Positions 46,262-60,200 of a stretch of 64,000 nucleotides of DNA are shown here, piece after piece (the first letter of the stretch is position 1; every line of letters begins with the position of its first letter). The DNA is from Nectonema munidae (lineage: Eukaryota > Nematomorpha > Nectonematoida > Nectonematidae), in NCBI GenBank assembly GCA_030549495.1, contig JAUIRK010000692.1:1-64000 (forward strand), read 5' to 3'. The translations under genes and the position numbers were made by a program. The notes below the pieces were generated by a model. That model was not told the DNA's origin and did no database searches. It saw only the letters and a list, made by a program, of their open reading frames with translations.

Positions 46262-46849
46262 TATTCATCTTACAAATAATTTTAATCAAAATTTTTAAAA
46301 ATTCTTATCTTAACTTAAACCTTAGTTTACTCACTAAAAAACCACACTGACAAGCTAGGGTTCGCAATAGCATCGAAAATTAAGAACCGGCACCGATACA
46401 AGGGAAATCCTGGTTCCGTACGGTTCCGAGAAATATTACTTTTTACCTGTTAACTATGGCAAGGATTACGGGAACTTGTAGTTGATATTCCTGCTAATTT
46501 CAACAAATTTCTCGTTGGTTACGTATATGTAATAACCATTAAAAAAATAAGGTTTGCTATATAAACAATAAAGTGTAGAAAACCATATAATCGAAAAACA
46601 AGAAAACAAAGTGCATTTCTTTACACATAAATAGACTTTTTGGAGAAAATTATTTATATAAACGCCCTAGAAGAAATAAACAAAACTGAAATTTTAATTA
46701 AAAAAAGCTTTATTCACTGATAACAATTTTTAAAGTAATATTTTAGAAAAATTTAACCATTAAAAATGCAGTCCGACAATCGAGAGCGAATTTTTGATAA
46801 AAAAAAAAGTCCAGAAACTTTCTACACTTGTAGATTTAATTGAAAGAAG

Positions 46850-48012
46850 TGCAGCTAAACGTTTATTTATTTTTTTCTGTTCGTTTGCCTGTCGCTTTGA
46901 AAAGTTTAAATTCTTTGTTGGCATCAAATATATCTTCACTAGCTATAGTTGAAGTGCTGGGACTTTCAAGTTCACTTATTTCATTAAAATATTTTTCAAA
47001 CAGTGGATCATCAACTGAGGATATTACTGAATTCTGTTTTGCTTCGATTTCAGTAATTTGTTCTTTACTTGTTGTTGTTCTCGACCTCGTTCACCATTCG
47101 ACATCTGAAGAGTGAACCCTCACGTCGTAGTCCAGCTCCCACTCCAGTTTCGAAGACCATCTGGAAAGCAACTCAGCCACACTTACGACAAACTTCAACT
47201 TCATCAGCTCCCAGAACATGGAACAAATTGGGGAAAATCTGCCTTGTCCGACGAAAGCCGGACCTAATACCGCCGTTTTTTCGGTCAACCTCCTGTTCTT
47301 TACTTTCTGGATAAAGCCGTTTGTATATTACTTCAGCAATTTTTTTCAATGAAGATTGTAAAGCCGCGTGAAATTCATTTGACCCCGAGGCTAAATAGTT
47401 TGGGTTATGTAAATATTGAAACAAACCGGAAACTTCTTTTTGCCTTCGACTTACGTATCGATCAATTAAAGCTTGTTTCAACTTCATGCTTATAAATATT
47501 TTCCTCATCTTTAAGCTGATTCAAAATAAAAATAAATAAAGACTCTGCTTTTAAAAGTGAGGCATCACTAGAAGAAAGCTCTTTTATAACTATCTCTAAA
47601 GGTTTCAATGCTTGCACAATGTCTTCGATTTGATTCCATTCCTTTAACACCATTGCTTGAAGTTGGAACTATCTTGTCGTATTGGAATTTTGCCAAACTT
47701 TTTCAGATAAATTTACTTTGAGCAACAGCGTGAAAGCTTAAACCATCTGCACAAGTAAGTCTGACGATTTCTTCATCTATAGAATTAAGTTTTTGTATAT
47801 AACTTGAGATTGTTTTCTGTTGTTTCAATGCTGGCAAATCACTATCATCTTGTTTTCGTGCTTTCAATTCACCATGAATTGTTCTATAATGCTTTAGAAG
47901 TTCTGAAGAAGTTCCATCTCAGCACATTATCTTTGCTTTGCAAATCAAGCATTCAGCTTCATTCTTAGAAGTCTTTTCAAAGTAATTCCACGCAATGGAT
48001 TTTGACATCTTT
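46850..48012 (-). pseudogene. BED-finger hAT transposase remnant with central deletion
   Basis: On the minus strand the N-terminus at 48010 reads WNYFEKTSKNEAECLICKAK and later LLKHYRTIHGE, a BED zinc finger (Cys-x2-Cys … His-x4-His). Later pieces are EWNQIEDIVQALKPLEIVI, LKQALIDRYVSRRQKEV and, near the end, FEKYFNEISELESPSTSTI. The large central catalytic region is mostly absent, and several stops or frameshifts occur. GGTTCCG-rich sequences at 46400-46432 and 48675-48715 might belong to the element ends, suggesting about 46355-48720 in full, but this is uncertain. Confidence 0.72.
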
Positions 48013-48729
48013 GAAGATTAGTTTTAACAGCAAACTAAATCAGAAAATGAAATTTTAATGAAAATTGAAGATCAGAAAGCTGCGTGTACAAAACACTAAA
48101 ATATTTAATAAAATTAGCCCGGAAATTGCTTTCTGTGAATTATTACAGCAAATTAAAATTTGAGCATAAGCCAGAAGAAATAAGCTAAAAAAGATAGTTT
48201 TTTATTTTTGCTTTTAATAAAAAACATTAAACCAGTGGTGTACCCAAAAATTTATTTTAAAGGAGGTCAAAAAAATATATTGAAAACTAAAGCTGGCATT
48301 CAAAAATAATTTAATCACTCGCTTTTTCAGAGTAGTGCAAAAGTAGTTACAAACTTACAACTCAAAGTACTTTGACAATTATTGTAACCACTTACCTTGT
48401 GCCAAAAAATTGAAGAAAGTAAATTAACGAAGAAACAAAGAGATGCAAACTTCTGGAATATTCCATATATATTTGATAGAATGAAAAATCGATGAGCTGC
48501 TACACAGAAACAGAGAGATACAAATTTTTGATATATTATTGATTTATTATTATAAACAAATGGGTGATATTTTTTTCTATCATTTTAAGCTTGAAAGAAT
48601 TTTAAAGGAAGGAGAATTACAATGTTTAAAGCAAACAAATTATCAGAGATAAATGGGTGAATAACTAGGCAAGTCTCGGAACCGGGAATAAGTTACGGAT
48701 CCAAGACGATTCCTAAAATTTAGGAAATG

Positions 48730-51135
48730 GAAATGTCAATAATTCAATAAATCAATAATTTTAGGTTTTCATATCACACAAATTTTTTTCACTAATTTAA
48801 TATATTATAGTTTTGTTTATGGTAATTGGGTATTTTCCAAATGTCTATAAATTATAATACATATATATACATATATATATTATCTTTCAATGTTCTTGCT
48901 CTTTCTTTTGCTCCCTATGCTTTTTTCCTAATCCTTTGCTCAATTCGCAAAAGGATGTTCTCCGTTGCTAACTAAATATGGTCAGCATTGATTTCACTCT
49001 CATAAATACGGGATATCTTTCTGCCTCTAAAATCCGGTTTAATTTTTTTCCTGATTTGCTATGTAAATTTGTTACCTGCACCTTTCTCTATCATTTCTTT
49101 TATCCTACATTGTATTTCTTCTCCCCTCTATTTTGTATATTCTTGTTATTTTCAACACACTTTTTTTATATATCTGATAAAACATTTATTTTACACATAA
49201 AAAGTTATGTCAACTTTGTATAACACATAATTATACCTTCACACACATACATATTATATAAGATGAACAGATAAAAAGTCATCCTTTTTTTGTTCAATAA
49301 ATTCTATTCTATTCTAATTCTATTCTATTCTATTCTATTTAAAATATCATCTCCAAAATAAAGTAATATTTGAGATTTGTTAACCCTAGATGTAAAATTT
49401 CAAATTAATAATCTATTTGAAATAAAATTTTAAATCCAAGTAATCTAAGAACATGCATCTAGATTTTAGATATTGTAATATAAAGCATAATTTAGTCAAA
49501 TAAATTGAAGAATTAGAAAAGAATTTTTTTTATTTTAAAAAAAGCGGAAACATAATTTATATAGTTTCAACAATAGTTAATAAAAATATCAAGCATTGTG
49601 TGAACGTAAAGTTTCATGCTAAAAAAAGAGAGAGAGATTGTATAATGGTGATGAGAAACGAAATATTACAAATTAAATAATTTTGTAGAAAATGGTGCAC
49701 AGCAACTGTAAACGAATAAGCAAACTACACTTATTTAGCTTTTCAAATTGTGGAAAGATGACGAATTTTTGAGAAAAAAATAGTATTCTATAATATTCTA
49801 TAATAATCATAATACTAAAAATAATAGGATGGATAAAGACAAAGATATGAAAGTTTGCATATAAAATATTGAATCAAGTACAAATATAACTCTTGCATTC
49901 GGAGTAAATGCGACAGGTGTGTGGTAAGATCGAATGCATCTTTTCTCGGAAGAACGGATCGTTTTCGTTTTGAATGCTGGAATAATGTCACAAAATTGAG
50001 GAAAGATGAGAAAAAATCATCACGATAGCGTATGTTATACTTGCATGAATAAATATGTAATGTGATGATGATGCCATTCGTATCATAAGAGTTTAACAAA
50101 TTAAAGGACTTTCAGCCGCAAAAACAGGAACTAGAAGTAAAAGAACATATGTTACATATAAAATAAAAGGGAGAGATGCTGAAACAAGCTGATAATAACT
50201 TTTATTAGCTATAATCAATAATATTGGTGAATTTTCGGATTTAAAATCCTTCATCACACATTGAATGAATGGAATAAAAGAAAATATAAAAACTACCTTT
50301 AAATTCTATGCATTCCATGTCTGACTGATAAAGGATTTTTAACCCAAAAATTCTCTAGTATTGATTTTAGCTAATAAAATTATTTTTACTATTTTTTATT
50401 ACATACTATATCCCCCAGATACATCTCCCAAAACAAATACTACGTTTTGAATATTTGCGGTGAAGTCTATTGATTTCTAAGATTTAAAAAACAATTATAG
50501 AACACAATCATTACAATAAATATTTGTGATCTTGATAAATTAGTTTTCAACATTAGAAGATAAATAGAAGTAAAAATATTATTGCTTATGAGAAAATTTT
50601 TCTCTATTTATAGCATTAAATCTTGTTTTCATCTTATAAACAAACGTTTAAATTATTTGTCTATTTTTATGGCGCGAATCAAGTTAAAAACAAAATAAGA
50701 TAATTGTAATATAATTTTGCTTCATTGTCTTATCATCATTATTGATGAAAAGGCAATTGAATTTTAAAACAAAAATAGGAAATAAACACTATATTATTTA
50801 ACTATATTACTATAAATGACACTGTAATTGGAATTAGTAACAAAACCATTATACTTTTATTTTTGTTATGATGAAGGCTAAAAGTTTTCGGAATTATGGA
50901 AAAATTTGATTGACATTTAATATCATTAAAAATAAGGCAACCTCACTGCGGTCTAATTGACACCCAATATTAAAAAAACCACCATTACTAAATTGGGTAT
51001 TTGCTCAATCATAATTTTATCCTCGATTTAAATGCTTAACTATCATAACAGTCAAAACAAATGATTCAAGGAATACTTGAACAATTGCCCAGGAAAAAGA
51101 AATTTTCGTGGGAAATTATTATAAGTGATTATATG
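48730..51135. other. Intergenic, microsatellite only
   Basis: AT-rich sequence with a (TATTC)n run at 49299-49340. No gene is supported before the poly(A) signal of the twitchin-like gene. Confidence 0.45.
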
Positions 51136-51141
51136 TTTATT
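51136..51141 (-). terminator. Poly(A) signal of the twitchin-like gene
   Basis: AATAAA on the minus strand, 66 bases beyond the proposed stop codon at 51210-51208. It supports the terminal exon. Confidence 0.55.
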
Positions 51142-51207
51142 GGTGTCATTTTGATCCTGCACATGTATCCGAGGGATTGTAATGAAAGATGGATGCTGCT
51201 GAAGAGA

Positions 51208-51248
51208 TTAATAGTTAGGTACAATAAACGGTATTCTGTCAAAATCCA
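51208..51248 (-). CDS. Twitchin-like gene: proposed terminal exon
   Basis: A very strong acceptor (CTTCTCTTCCTCTTCCAG) leads in phase 1 to DFDRIPFIVPNY and a TAA. AATAAA follows 66 bases later. There is no domain to confirm it. Confidence 0.6.
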
Positions 51249-54200
51249 CTGGAAGAGGAAGAGAAGCAAGAAAATCATTGCACTACATTTCAAAAAAGAT
51301 TTTTTTAACAAACAAATTCCTAATTTGAATTTTTCCTTTTATTTTCATGCAAGGAGGACTTTAAATTTGTCCGAGAGTTTTGCCCCTCTGACAGATTTTG
51401 TCCTGATACTACAATAAACAGTTCAATATAGTTATATCAAATAAAAATATATTCACTACAACGTTTGGGCTCTATCGAACCTTTTTCAAATAAAACAAGA
51501 AAATGCATATACCACTTGAGGACTGCGAAACTCTGAACAGAGTTGACATATTCTAGTCATCTACTGAATACATTTTTATCCGCTTTCTTGTTGTGTATAT
51601 AACTACATTGAACTGTTTATATAAATAATATCCAAAAAAGGTTTAGGTTAGGCAAAAAATACCTTTGATGCAAATTTGAAAGTTGACTGAATCTTGTCCG
51701 AAATCGTTGTATAAGGTGAGTCTGTACTTTCCACAATCTTCTCTTCGAGTGATGGGAATATCAAACTCAACTTCGCCGGGAAACACAGAAATGAAATGAC
51801 GAATTGAATTTGTGATGATTTTGCCGTTGTGTGTCAATTCATATTCGGGTCTGGGAACGCCTCCCCAATACTTAAATATAATTTCGATCGAGTCCGCTAG
51901 CTTCACTTCAAAGTTGGAGGAGACAGATGTTCGCTGAATGATGGGAGCTTCTAAAAGTAAAAATATTTTGCATTTAGTCAATTTAAAACAGGCAATTAAT
52001 TTTTGAAAAGCAATAATGCCTTACCCCCAGGAACCCCCAAAACGATTGGTCCAGTGTCGTCAGAAGGCACAAATATATGATTGTTGTATACGCAGACAAC
52101 GCGGAAAAAGTGTTCAAATTTGTTTTCCAAATTTTTGGCAATCACTTGACGAGAGAAAAAGTTCACACTCGCGTCGCTGTATCGCTTCCATCGATGGCTT
52201 TCGTCGGTGCGATGCTCCAAAATGAAATCCGTTTCATGCAGCCCCTTTTGTGCGAAAGACAAAGCAGGAGTAAGGATCTTTAGTTTAACGAAATCAGGAC
52301 CAATTTGAGAAACTTCCAACTGCGAGATGGGCGGATGTGGCTCTTCAAAATAATTTTATGAAATGTGTAATGAGATTAATACTAGCAGTTATGATCAACT
52401 GCAATCATGCACTGGCAGTAAGCATGCAACTTGTGGCACGCGCAAATTCGTTTCGTTTGTTTAAAACTTTTTACATATGTTCGCATAACTATACTAAATG
52501 ACGAAAATATCCAAAATTGCAGGTAATTTTAACGAAAATCAGAACTTAATTTTGTATTCTTGAAGTACACATTACTTTTACTATTGGAAAGCGGCCTGTT
52601 GCCCTTGAAAAAAAATTAATTTATATTAAAATCCAAGAGTAAGTAATTACTTAACTTAATAACAAATATAAAAAAAATTGGACACTTTATTGTTGTTTTT
52701 TGCACAAAAATTTACAATAAAGTGGCGAATTTTTACAATTTTTTATATTTATTATAATTATTTCACCGCAATGGGCATATCTGTCAAAGGGTTTTATTTC
52801 TAAATATGATTTTTCTACCTAATTTTTTTCATAGTAATATTCATTGTTAATCTAGGTAAATATTCCTACTTTCGTTTAATCTAAGCCAAAAATTCGTATT
52901 CACTGTATTTTCTATTCTTTGACTTCAATTTTAAACGAATCAATTTGGAAATTGCAAGTTCCTAGCCACATAAATAAGGCTGGTAATCAAACGTTGAAGT
53001 ATAGTTTGGGTTTATTTGTCCATATGGATTTTTCCGATTACATGTAATCTATAAAATGAATTTTCTGTGCTTTAAGAGTTTTGTCAAAAAATAATTTATC
53101 GATCTTGTGCTGTCTTTGAAGAGATTGGAGACCTTCTCTCAAAAAAACTTTTGACTAATTTTAAGCGCATTATTTTGTTTAAAAAATGTATGCAACTTGA
53201 AATATTTACTATAGTTTTTATTTTAAGTTTTTTTTATTTTACAAATTAATAATTACATTTGTATACAACATACAGGATATTTTGAAACAATTAATAATGT
53301 TAAAGGAATCTTTTTAGAAAACTTTTCAATTGATAATAATAATAATCAAAATTTAGTAATCTTGAATCGTTTCTTTCAATCCTTTGACAAATTTACATCG
53401 ATAATATTGTTGCTATGCATACGAAGTGTCTTTTTTTAATTTTTTTTCAACAAATATTAGTAATAGTTAAAATATTTTGGAAATTCATGATAAAAAAGTT
53501 TACTTTAAAACTAACTAAATAAAATTCACGCTTTATCAATATAACCAAAAGCATTTTTGGTTTACCTCTTAAAACTCCACCATCGCCTGGTCCCTCCCAT
53601 CGCCTGGTGGGAAGGAGGAGGGTTTTGCGTCAGGAAGGGCACATCCAGCAAATAATCCAAAACTTATTTACAATTATGGCATGAAAATTACATTGGCGCG
53701 GTACAGCCAAGAGTACAGGGCGGGTTTTACCAGTTTCCCACCTTAGAAAGAATACTGGCAAAAAAGTTGTGGAGAGGTTGAGAGTTTGAATGTGGGCAGT
53801 TTAGTTAGAAAATCAGTAGAAATAATAGAAATGTTAAATAGAAGAAGAAAAGTTGATATTGTAGGACTTCAGGAAGTAAGGTATGGGAGGTAAGTCTCAA
53901 TGGTTACGGGAAAGTTTGCAGACAGAATAATGAGTGTCAATAGAATACTTGTTATAGATATCTGTTTTAACAACGAAATTTGGTCGTTTTTATCTGCATA
54001 TACTTCACAAATAGGACTTAGCACAAAGATTAAAGAAGAATTTTATTTTAGTTTAGACAAAGTAATTTGGAATAGGAAAGAAAGTGTATTGTTTTAGATT
54101 TAAATGGAGATGTAGGTGAGTGGAGGATACGGGTACGGTAAAATGAATGAAGAGGGGAAGAATATACTTGGTTTTGCAGAGAGCATGCGTTTATTTTTAG

Positions 54201-57200
54201 CTGATACACAGTTTAAGAAAAGTATAGAGCATAGGATAACTTACAAATCAGGTAATGAAACTTCTATGATTGACTACATTTTGATGTGACAAAATTTTAG
54301 AAAATTTTTAATCAATATCAAAACTTTTCCTGGCGAATCATGTGTAAGTACTGTAAGTCAACGTAGACTTATTATTGCCGATCTTATCAAGAAAAAATTT
54401 TGCACAAGAAAATAAGAAAATTAAAGACGAGAATATAAAAAACGAGTTTATTAAACAGGTAAAAACAAATGGTGTATTAGAAAATAGAAATTTAAAGCGT
54501 TAAGTGGTATTTTGTGCAATATTATCTCTTCGTTAAAATTAAGGGGTTTTCTTTATAGAAGTTGTATTATGTCTGGTTTAGTGTATAGTGAGTGGCCAAA
54601 GTTGGGATTTAAAAAAATCTGAGGAAAATAGACTAAACACCACAGAGATGAGGATGTTAAGAATTATGTGTAAATTTAATTTAAAAGCTAAAATAAGTAA
54701 TGAAAAGATAGAAGTTTATGTCAAGTAAATGAAATAAATAAAGTATTAGAAATACAAAGGTTAAGGTGGTTTGGGCATGTAAATAGAAGACCTTCGTGTG
54801 ATCTAATTAAAGAAGCTTATAAAAATCAAACTTTAGGTAAGAGTAAAGGCAGGCCAAAGATGACATGGATAAAAATAGTCAAAAAAGACATGAGCAAAAG
54901 ACATTTAGCATTAGGGGATGAGCAAAATAGAGATGAATGGAGACGCAAAATAATGAGAGATTAGATGACATAGTGTTAAAAACCGGCTAAACCTCAGCGT
55001 GCTGGGAACATTAGCCCTAAAATTGATTATTATTATTATTATTATTACTACCTTTTAAATACAAGTATTTAATGTAAAAATGTTATTTAATAAGTGTATG
55101 TGTAGGCGTAAATATTATTTACTGAAAAAAAGAAGTATTTAGTAAGAGAAAGGATAAAACTAGCATTCACTACATTCTTATCAGCAAATTCTACTAATTT
55201 TTACACTATTATTATTATTATTATTATTATTGATTTATCTAATAAGGGTTATTTAATGAAAATAGTCGCTTTATAATCGATATTCAAGCGAACTTATGTT
55301 TGAAATTCGAAGCGATAGCTTAACAGATGGGCTCTAAAGTACTCACTCATTTAGATATGTTTTTCAGAAATTGTTCAAATTTTACTTTTTATTTCCGGAA
55401 TTTCTATCAACTTATCGGAAACGAGATAATCTGACTTGCCGTGAATGTTGATCGCTCTAATTTTGAATAAAAATCTTCCAGGAATTCTATAATAGAAAAG
55501 AGGGTGTTAGAAGTATGAAGACGTGTCATATCATTGATAGAGAGCATTCATTACTTTGGAAGGCGCAGCTTTGGCTCATATGCCTTCGGCATATCCGGCA
55601 CTTCAATATGCTTGTCCACATCATGCATTTCAACGCAGTAGTAAGCGACAGAAACGCCTCCTTCAAACTTGGGCGGATACCAAGTAATTTCATATGGCTC
55701 ACCACCTCGCATGTTAAGCGTGAAAGGAGCTCTTGGCGGAGAAGGAGGTCCTAAAGAAAATAAGTATAAATGCTATTTCAATCTAAAATTCATAAGCACA
55801 GTACACTAAGATCATGATAAAAACACTACTTTTTTATTATTCTTTTTTTTGGTTCAAAACAAGGTGAAGTCGGAATATTTTTTTAGACATAAAATTTTTG
55901 GAAATATACTTTTTTTCAATTTTATAAAACAAATTTGCAAACTTTTTTTTCAAGTACGTTAATCCTTTAGGCAAACTTCGATTAGCGGCCGGATGAGGCC
56001 TTCGGAAGGTTTTTGTGCTGGAGTTAAGATTAAGTTACAATTTAAATTAAGATCCTTCATAGTTTACTATCCTTGATGCAATGAAATTCTGGTCTATTGA
56101 AAAATTTAGATATTCAGACTAAGCGAGCATTGATTGCTTGTAACTATTTCCAATAAAACATCTATTTTTTGTTTTGTTCTAATTCTTGATGAATGGAGTT
56201 ACTTTTGATTTATATTAATTATTTCAAGTGTATAGTATTTGAAGTTATAAAGATCAAAATAGAAAGAATAGTTTTTAAGATTACATTTTCTTACAGATGC
56301 TTAAATATAACACTTACAGATTTGTCTTGCCTAATTTAAAAACTGCTCATCTTTCTACCAGTATATAATTTTTAAATGTCGCCCTTTTGCGAAAAAGTTT
56401 TCCCCATGTGTGCTTATCTTTTTCAATGAGTATTTATATAACTAAAATCAGGCGCTTTGTATTCTACGGATCACTGATGTTCCTTTGTGCTTGAAAGGGT
56501 TATTATTTCAGATAGGTCGTGAAAACCGGCTTTCATAGCGCTAGTAGTAAAAGTAATATTTTTCAAAATTATTCACTTAAAGCTTGTAAAGAAAACTTGT
56601 ATGAAATCTTATTTCAAAATGAATTTAATAAGTTATAATAAAAAAAAGTTACACTAAAGAAATTGACGAACAAGTTAGAGTTCCTGAATTTTTTACACAA
56701 AGATTCTTTTGATTAAAATGATTACCCGTAATCAAGAGCAATTAATTCATGCCAAAAGATATAAAATATAGATTTAGTTTCGTTTGTTACAAAATTTTAA
56801 TAATTTGTGGTTTTCCAAAATTAAATCGTCAAATTCAAATCAATGAATTTTTTTGTTTTATACATTGATATATCATGCAACTTCACATATATAATAAATT
56901 CATGCTACTTACGCAAATGCAATAAAGAAGAAGAACTATAAGTTTTTCATCTCCAAAACGGACTCAAATTCAGAATGATTAAAAAATCCTCGAATATATT
57001 GGAGAATGTTCAGGTACATTCTTTAAAAACTTACAACAGCAAATATTGTTTCAATTTTAAAGATTCTAAAAGTTTAAAGCAGTCTTTCGATAAAATGAAA
57101 AAAGAAAACTGAGAATAATTGAGTCTTAATTTATCCTGTGAAATTTTAGATGAGAAATTGATTCTTAAGAAAAATCACAGTGTTAAGAACCTTGTTGAGA

Positions 57201-60200
57201 GTGGTGAGCATTTTAAGCTGCTTTTTTCCAGAAAGTCCAGAACTCCTGATCGCAAAAAAATTGTATTCTCCCTCTCCAGTAAACTTTTTAAATTTATATC
57301 CGATAACAACTTTTATCGTTTTGTAGATTTATTTTGTCATAAGTTGTATCCGTATGCTATGTATAGGCAATGTTGCAACTGCTGTTATCCAGTCCACAAG
57401 GCCCGGCCTCTGAGTGTACTCGTTCGGCCGTATGTGGTTATTGCTCTGAAGAAGCCAATGGCAACACTCGTAGTATGTAATATTCTAAGTTAACAGAGTA
57501 TTTTTACATTTGAATTATAACACTCATTTTAATTATTCTATTTGAAATGAATGTACTTTGCACCCTATCTCTCTCTCTCTCTCTTTCTATTAAAACTTGT
57601 TTGCTTTCTTATTTTAATGTTGTCACTATGTTACAAATTGTCCATACACTTATTCATATCTCATTATATATAAACAACCGCTTTTTCTTCTTACATCACT
57701 TTGTGTTATTCATTTTGTTGAATAAAAACTCCAGTCTTTCAACCATCTTCCTTATTCACCACATAGTAAAAAGCATTAAAAAAATTCGTGTGCTAACTGC
57801 AAGTCACATGGGCTCAAGATGACCAATCATTCAGCCATGGACTCATTGATGACTGTTTTCTTAAGCTATGTCAGCGGTATCTCATCACATAGTAGACTTG
57901 GATTTTTTGTTAACAAAAAGTTTAAATATAAAGTCGTTAGAGAATTTTCTTATTCCATACTAATGTGTGTAAGGTTGCTTAGATACTGGCTTTCGATAAC
58001 TGAAAGTCTTGGGTTCGATCCAATATCAGGCCCAACTACCTCATAGTTCGATGCAAGCGGCGCAATTGTGCCTTCTCAATGAAAACACTCCACGGTACCT
58101 TTGCCTTTTACCTTTCTTATTCCATACTATTTATCTGATTATAGAGCTGCTATTTTTAACCCCACAGTTATCTCGCACCATTTTTCTATTCTTCCGTCTC
58201 TCAGCTTAAAGATAATGCACGAAACGAATGATAAAAATGTTGTTTTCTTTTTAATGATGAAAAGCTCTTTCTTGAAAATTATTTTGTTTATCACTGGAAT
58301 TATCTCATCATTAATAATGATGCTGAACCAGAATGTCTTTTAGAGTGAAAAAATAGTTCTCTTTCTGCAATGATAAGGTCTTCCAGCAAAGCAATTAATT
58401 TTAGTTCCAATACTAGCTATAGACAAAAGCGCAAAAACTGGATGACAAAATTTTTTTAATCTTGATAGAAAAGAGAGATAAATTTTTCTATAAAATGAAA
58501 AAAATACTAATAATACTTCTATAACTAGCTCCTTCAAAAGACTGCGAAATCAGATAAAGAACAAAATCATATATTTAAAAAAAGAATACTATACGAGTTC
58601 CTTTTCTCAAAGCAGCAGTTCTAAAAACACTTGGTCTATGCTTAATTCAGTTATCAAACCAAATAAAAAACCGTGAAACTTTGTCTTGATAAATGGTCAA
58701 ATTGTCACTGAAAAGTATGCAATTTCTAACAAATTTAATTCTCTCTTTTTAACTCATCAAGTACCATAGAAATCGGACGATATCTAAAAAACGCAGACGA
58801 TTTATATTCAAAGTCATTGAAAAAAGGAGACCAAGATGAAATTACTTATGTTCCCAAATGAGAGCATTGGGACTTAATGGGTTAATACAACCTTGTAAAA
58901 ATACAAAAATCAGGACATATGATAAATTGGATAATGCAAATAATGCTACCTTTCACCTAGATTATATTTATTGAGCGCAAGTCGAAAAAGCAATTGATCA
59001 ACTCAGTTCAAGTAAATCATGTGATGCCTATGGTATAAATATTCGCCATATTAATCTAGTCAAATCGAGCTTCTCCATTTCATACATTTCAACTTATTGT
59101 TTCAACAAATGCTAAGAATATTCTTTATTTCCGAATGTTTTGAAACTAAGTAAAGTAGTCTTAATTTTTAAAAAAGCGAACAATGCAGATATCACAAATT
59201 TCAGATCAATTTCAATTATTCCAATGATCTCAAAATTTTTTGAAAAAGTTCTCCAACCTCAAGTTTTTTCTTTTTTTGAAGACAATAAATTGTTAACTAA
59301 AAATCAGTTTGCTTTTAGGAAAGGTTTTTCAACTGAGCTACTTCATTCTTGTTTCCTTGAAAAAGTTATTTCACACCTTGAACAAAAAAAGATAATCTTT
59401 TTAGATATACGCAAGGCTTTTGAAAACATATGTCACAAGATACTACTCCTAAAACTCCAAAGTCATCGGTTCGATGAAATGGCCGTCAAATTTTTTTGAT
59501 TCATACTTAAAAAATAGGAAGCAATATGTTCAGTTTGATGGTATCAACTCACACATTTGTTCTATTTCAAGAGAGGTAGCCCAAGGTTCCATTTTGGGGC
59601 CAATACTTTTTATAATTTACATGAATGATTTAGTCACAATCTCCTATTTTTTTTGAATATTTAATTTATGCGGAACCCTTCCTGTGAGAACTGTTGCTTC
59701 TCCCAGAACTTTTCCCATGTTAAGCAATAATGGTTCACTGACAACTGCTTGACAATTAATGAAATGAAAACAAAAGCAATGTTTATTTCTTTGGCTTCAC
59801 AACGGGTTCCAGAGTTATTTGAAGAAAACCTTGATATTGTCAGTGAATTTGATCTTCTTGGTCTCAGAATTGATAAAAGGTTGACTTTTCACAAACATAT
59901 CAGTAATATTTCTATGAAATTGAGTAAAGTCTTGTGAATTCTCAAATATTATAAAAAGTATTTTCCTCTAAGTGTAAATTTGCTTTTATTGAACACTTTT
60001 TGTGCCTCACATTTCTTACAGTCTCATAAATTTTGGTCATGCTAATTTAAATTCTCTTGAAGTGGTATAGAAAAGAGCAGTAAGAATAATTGCTGGCGTT
60101 AACAAATATTTTCATACCAATGACCTTTTCGTGGAGTATAATCTACTCAAGTTACAAGACCTCTATTGTCAAAAAGTGGTTTTGTTTCTCATTGCTTCTT

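Noticed and set aside
51061-51417. 118-codon plus-strand frame
   Set aside because: It is antisense to the proposed terminal exon of the twitchin-like gene and shows no domain or splice support.
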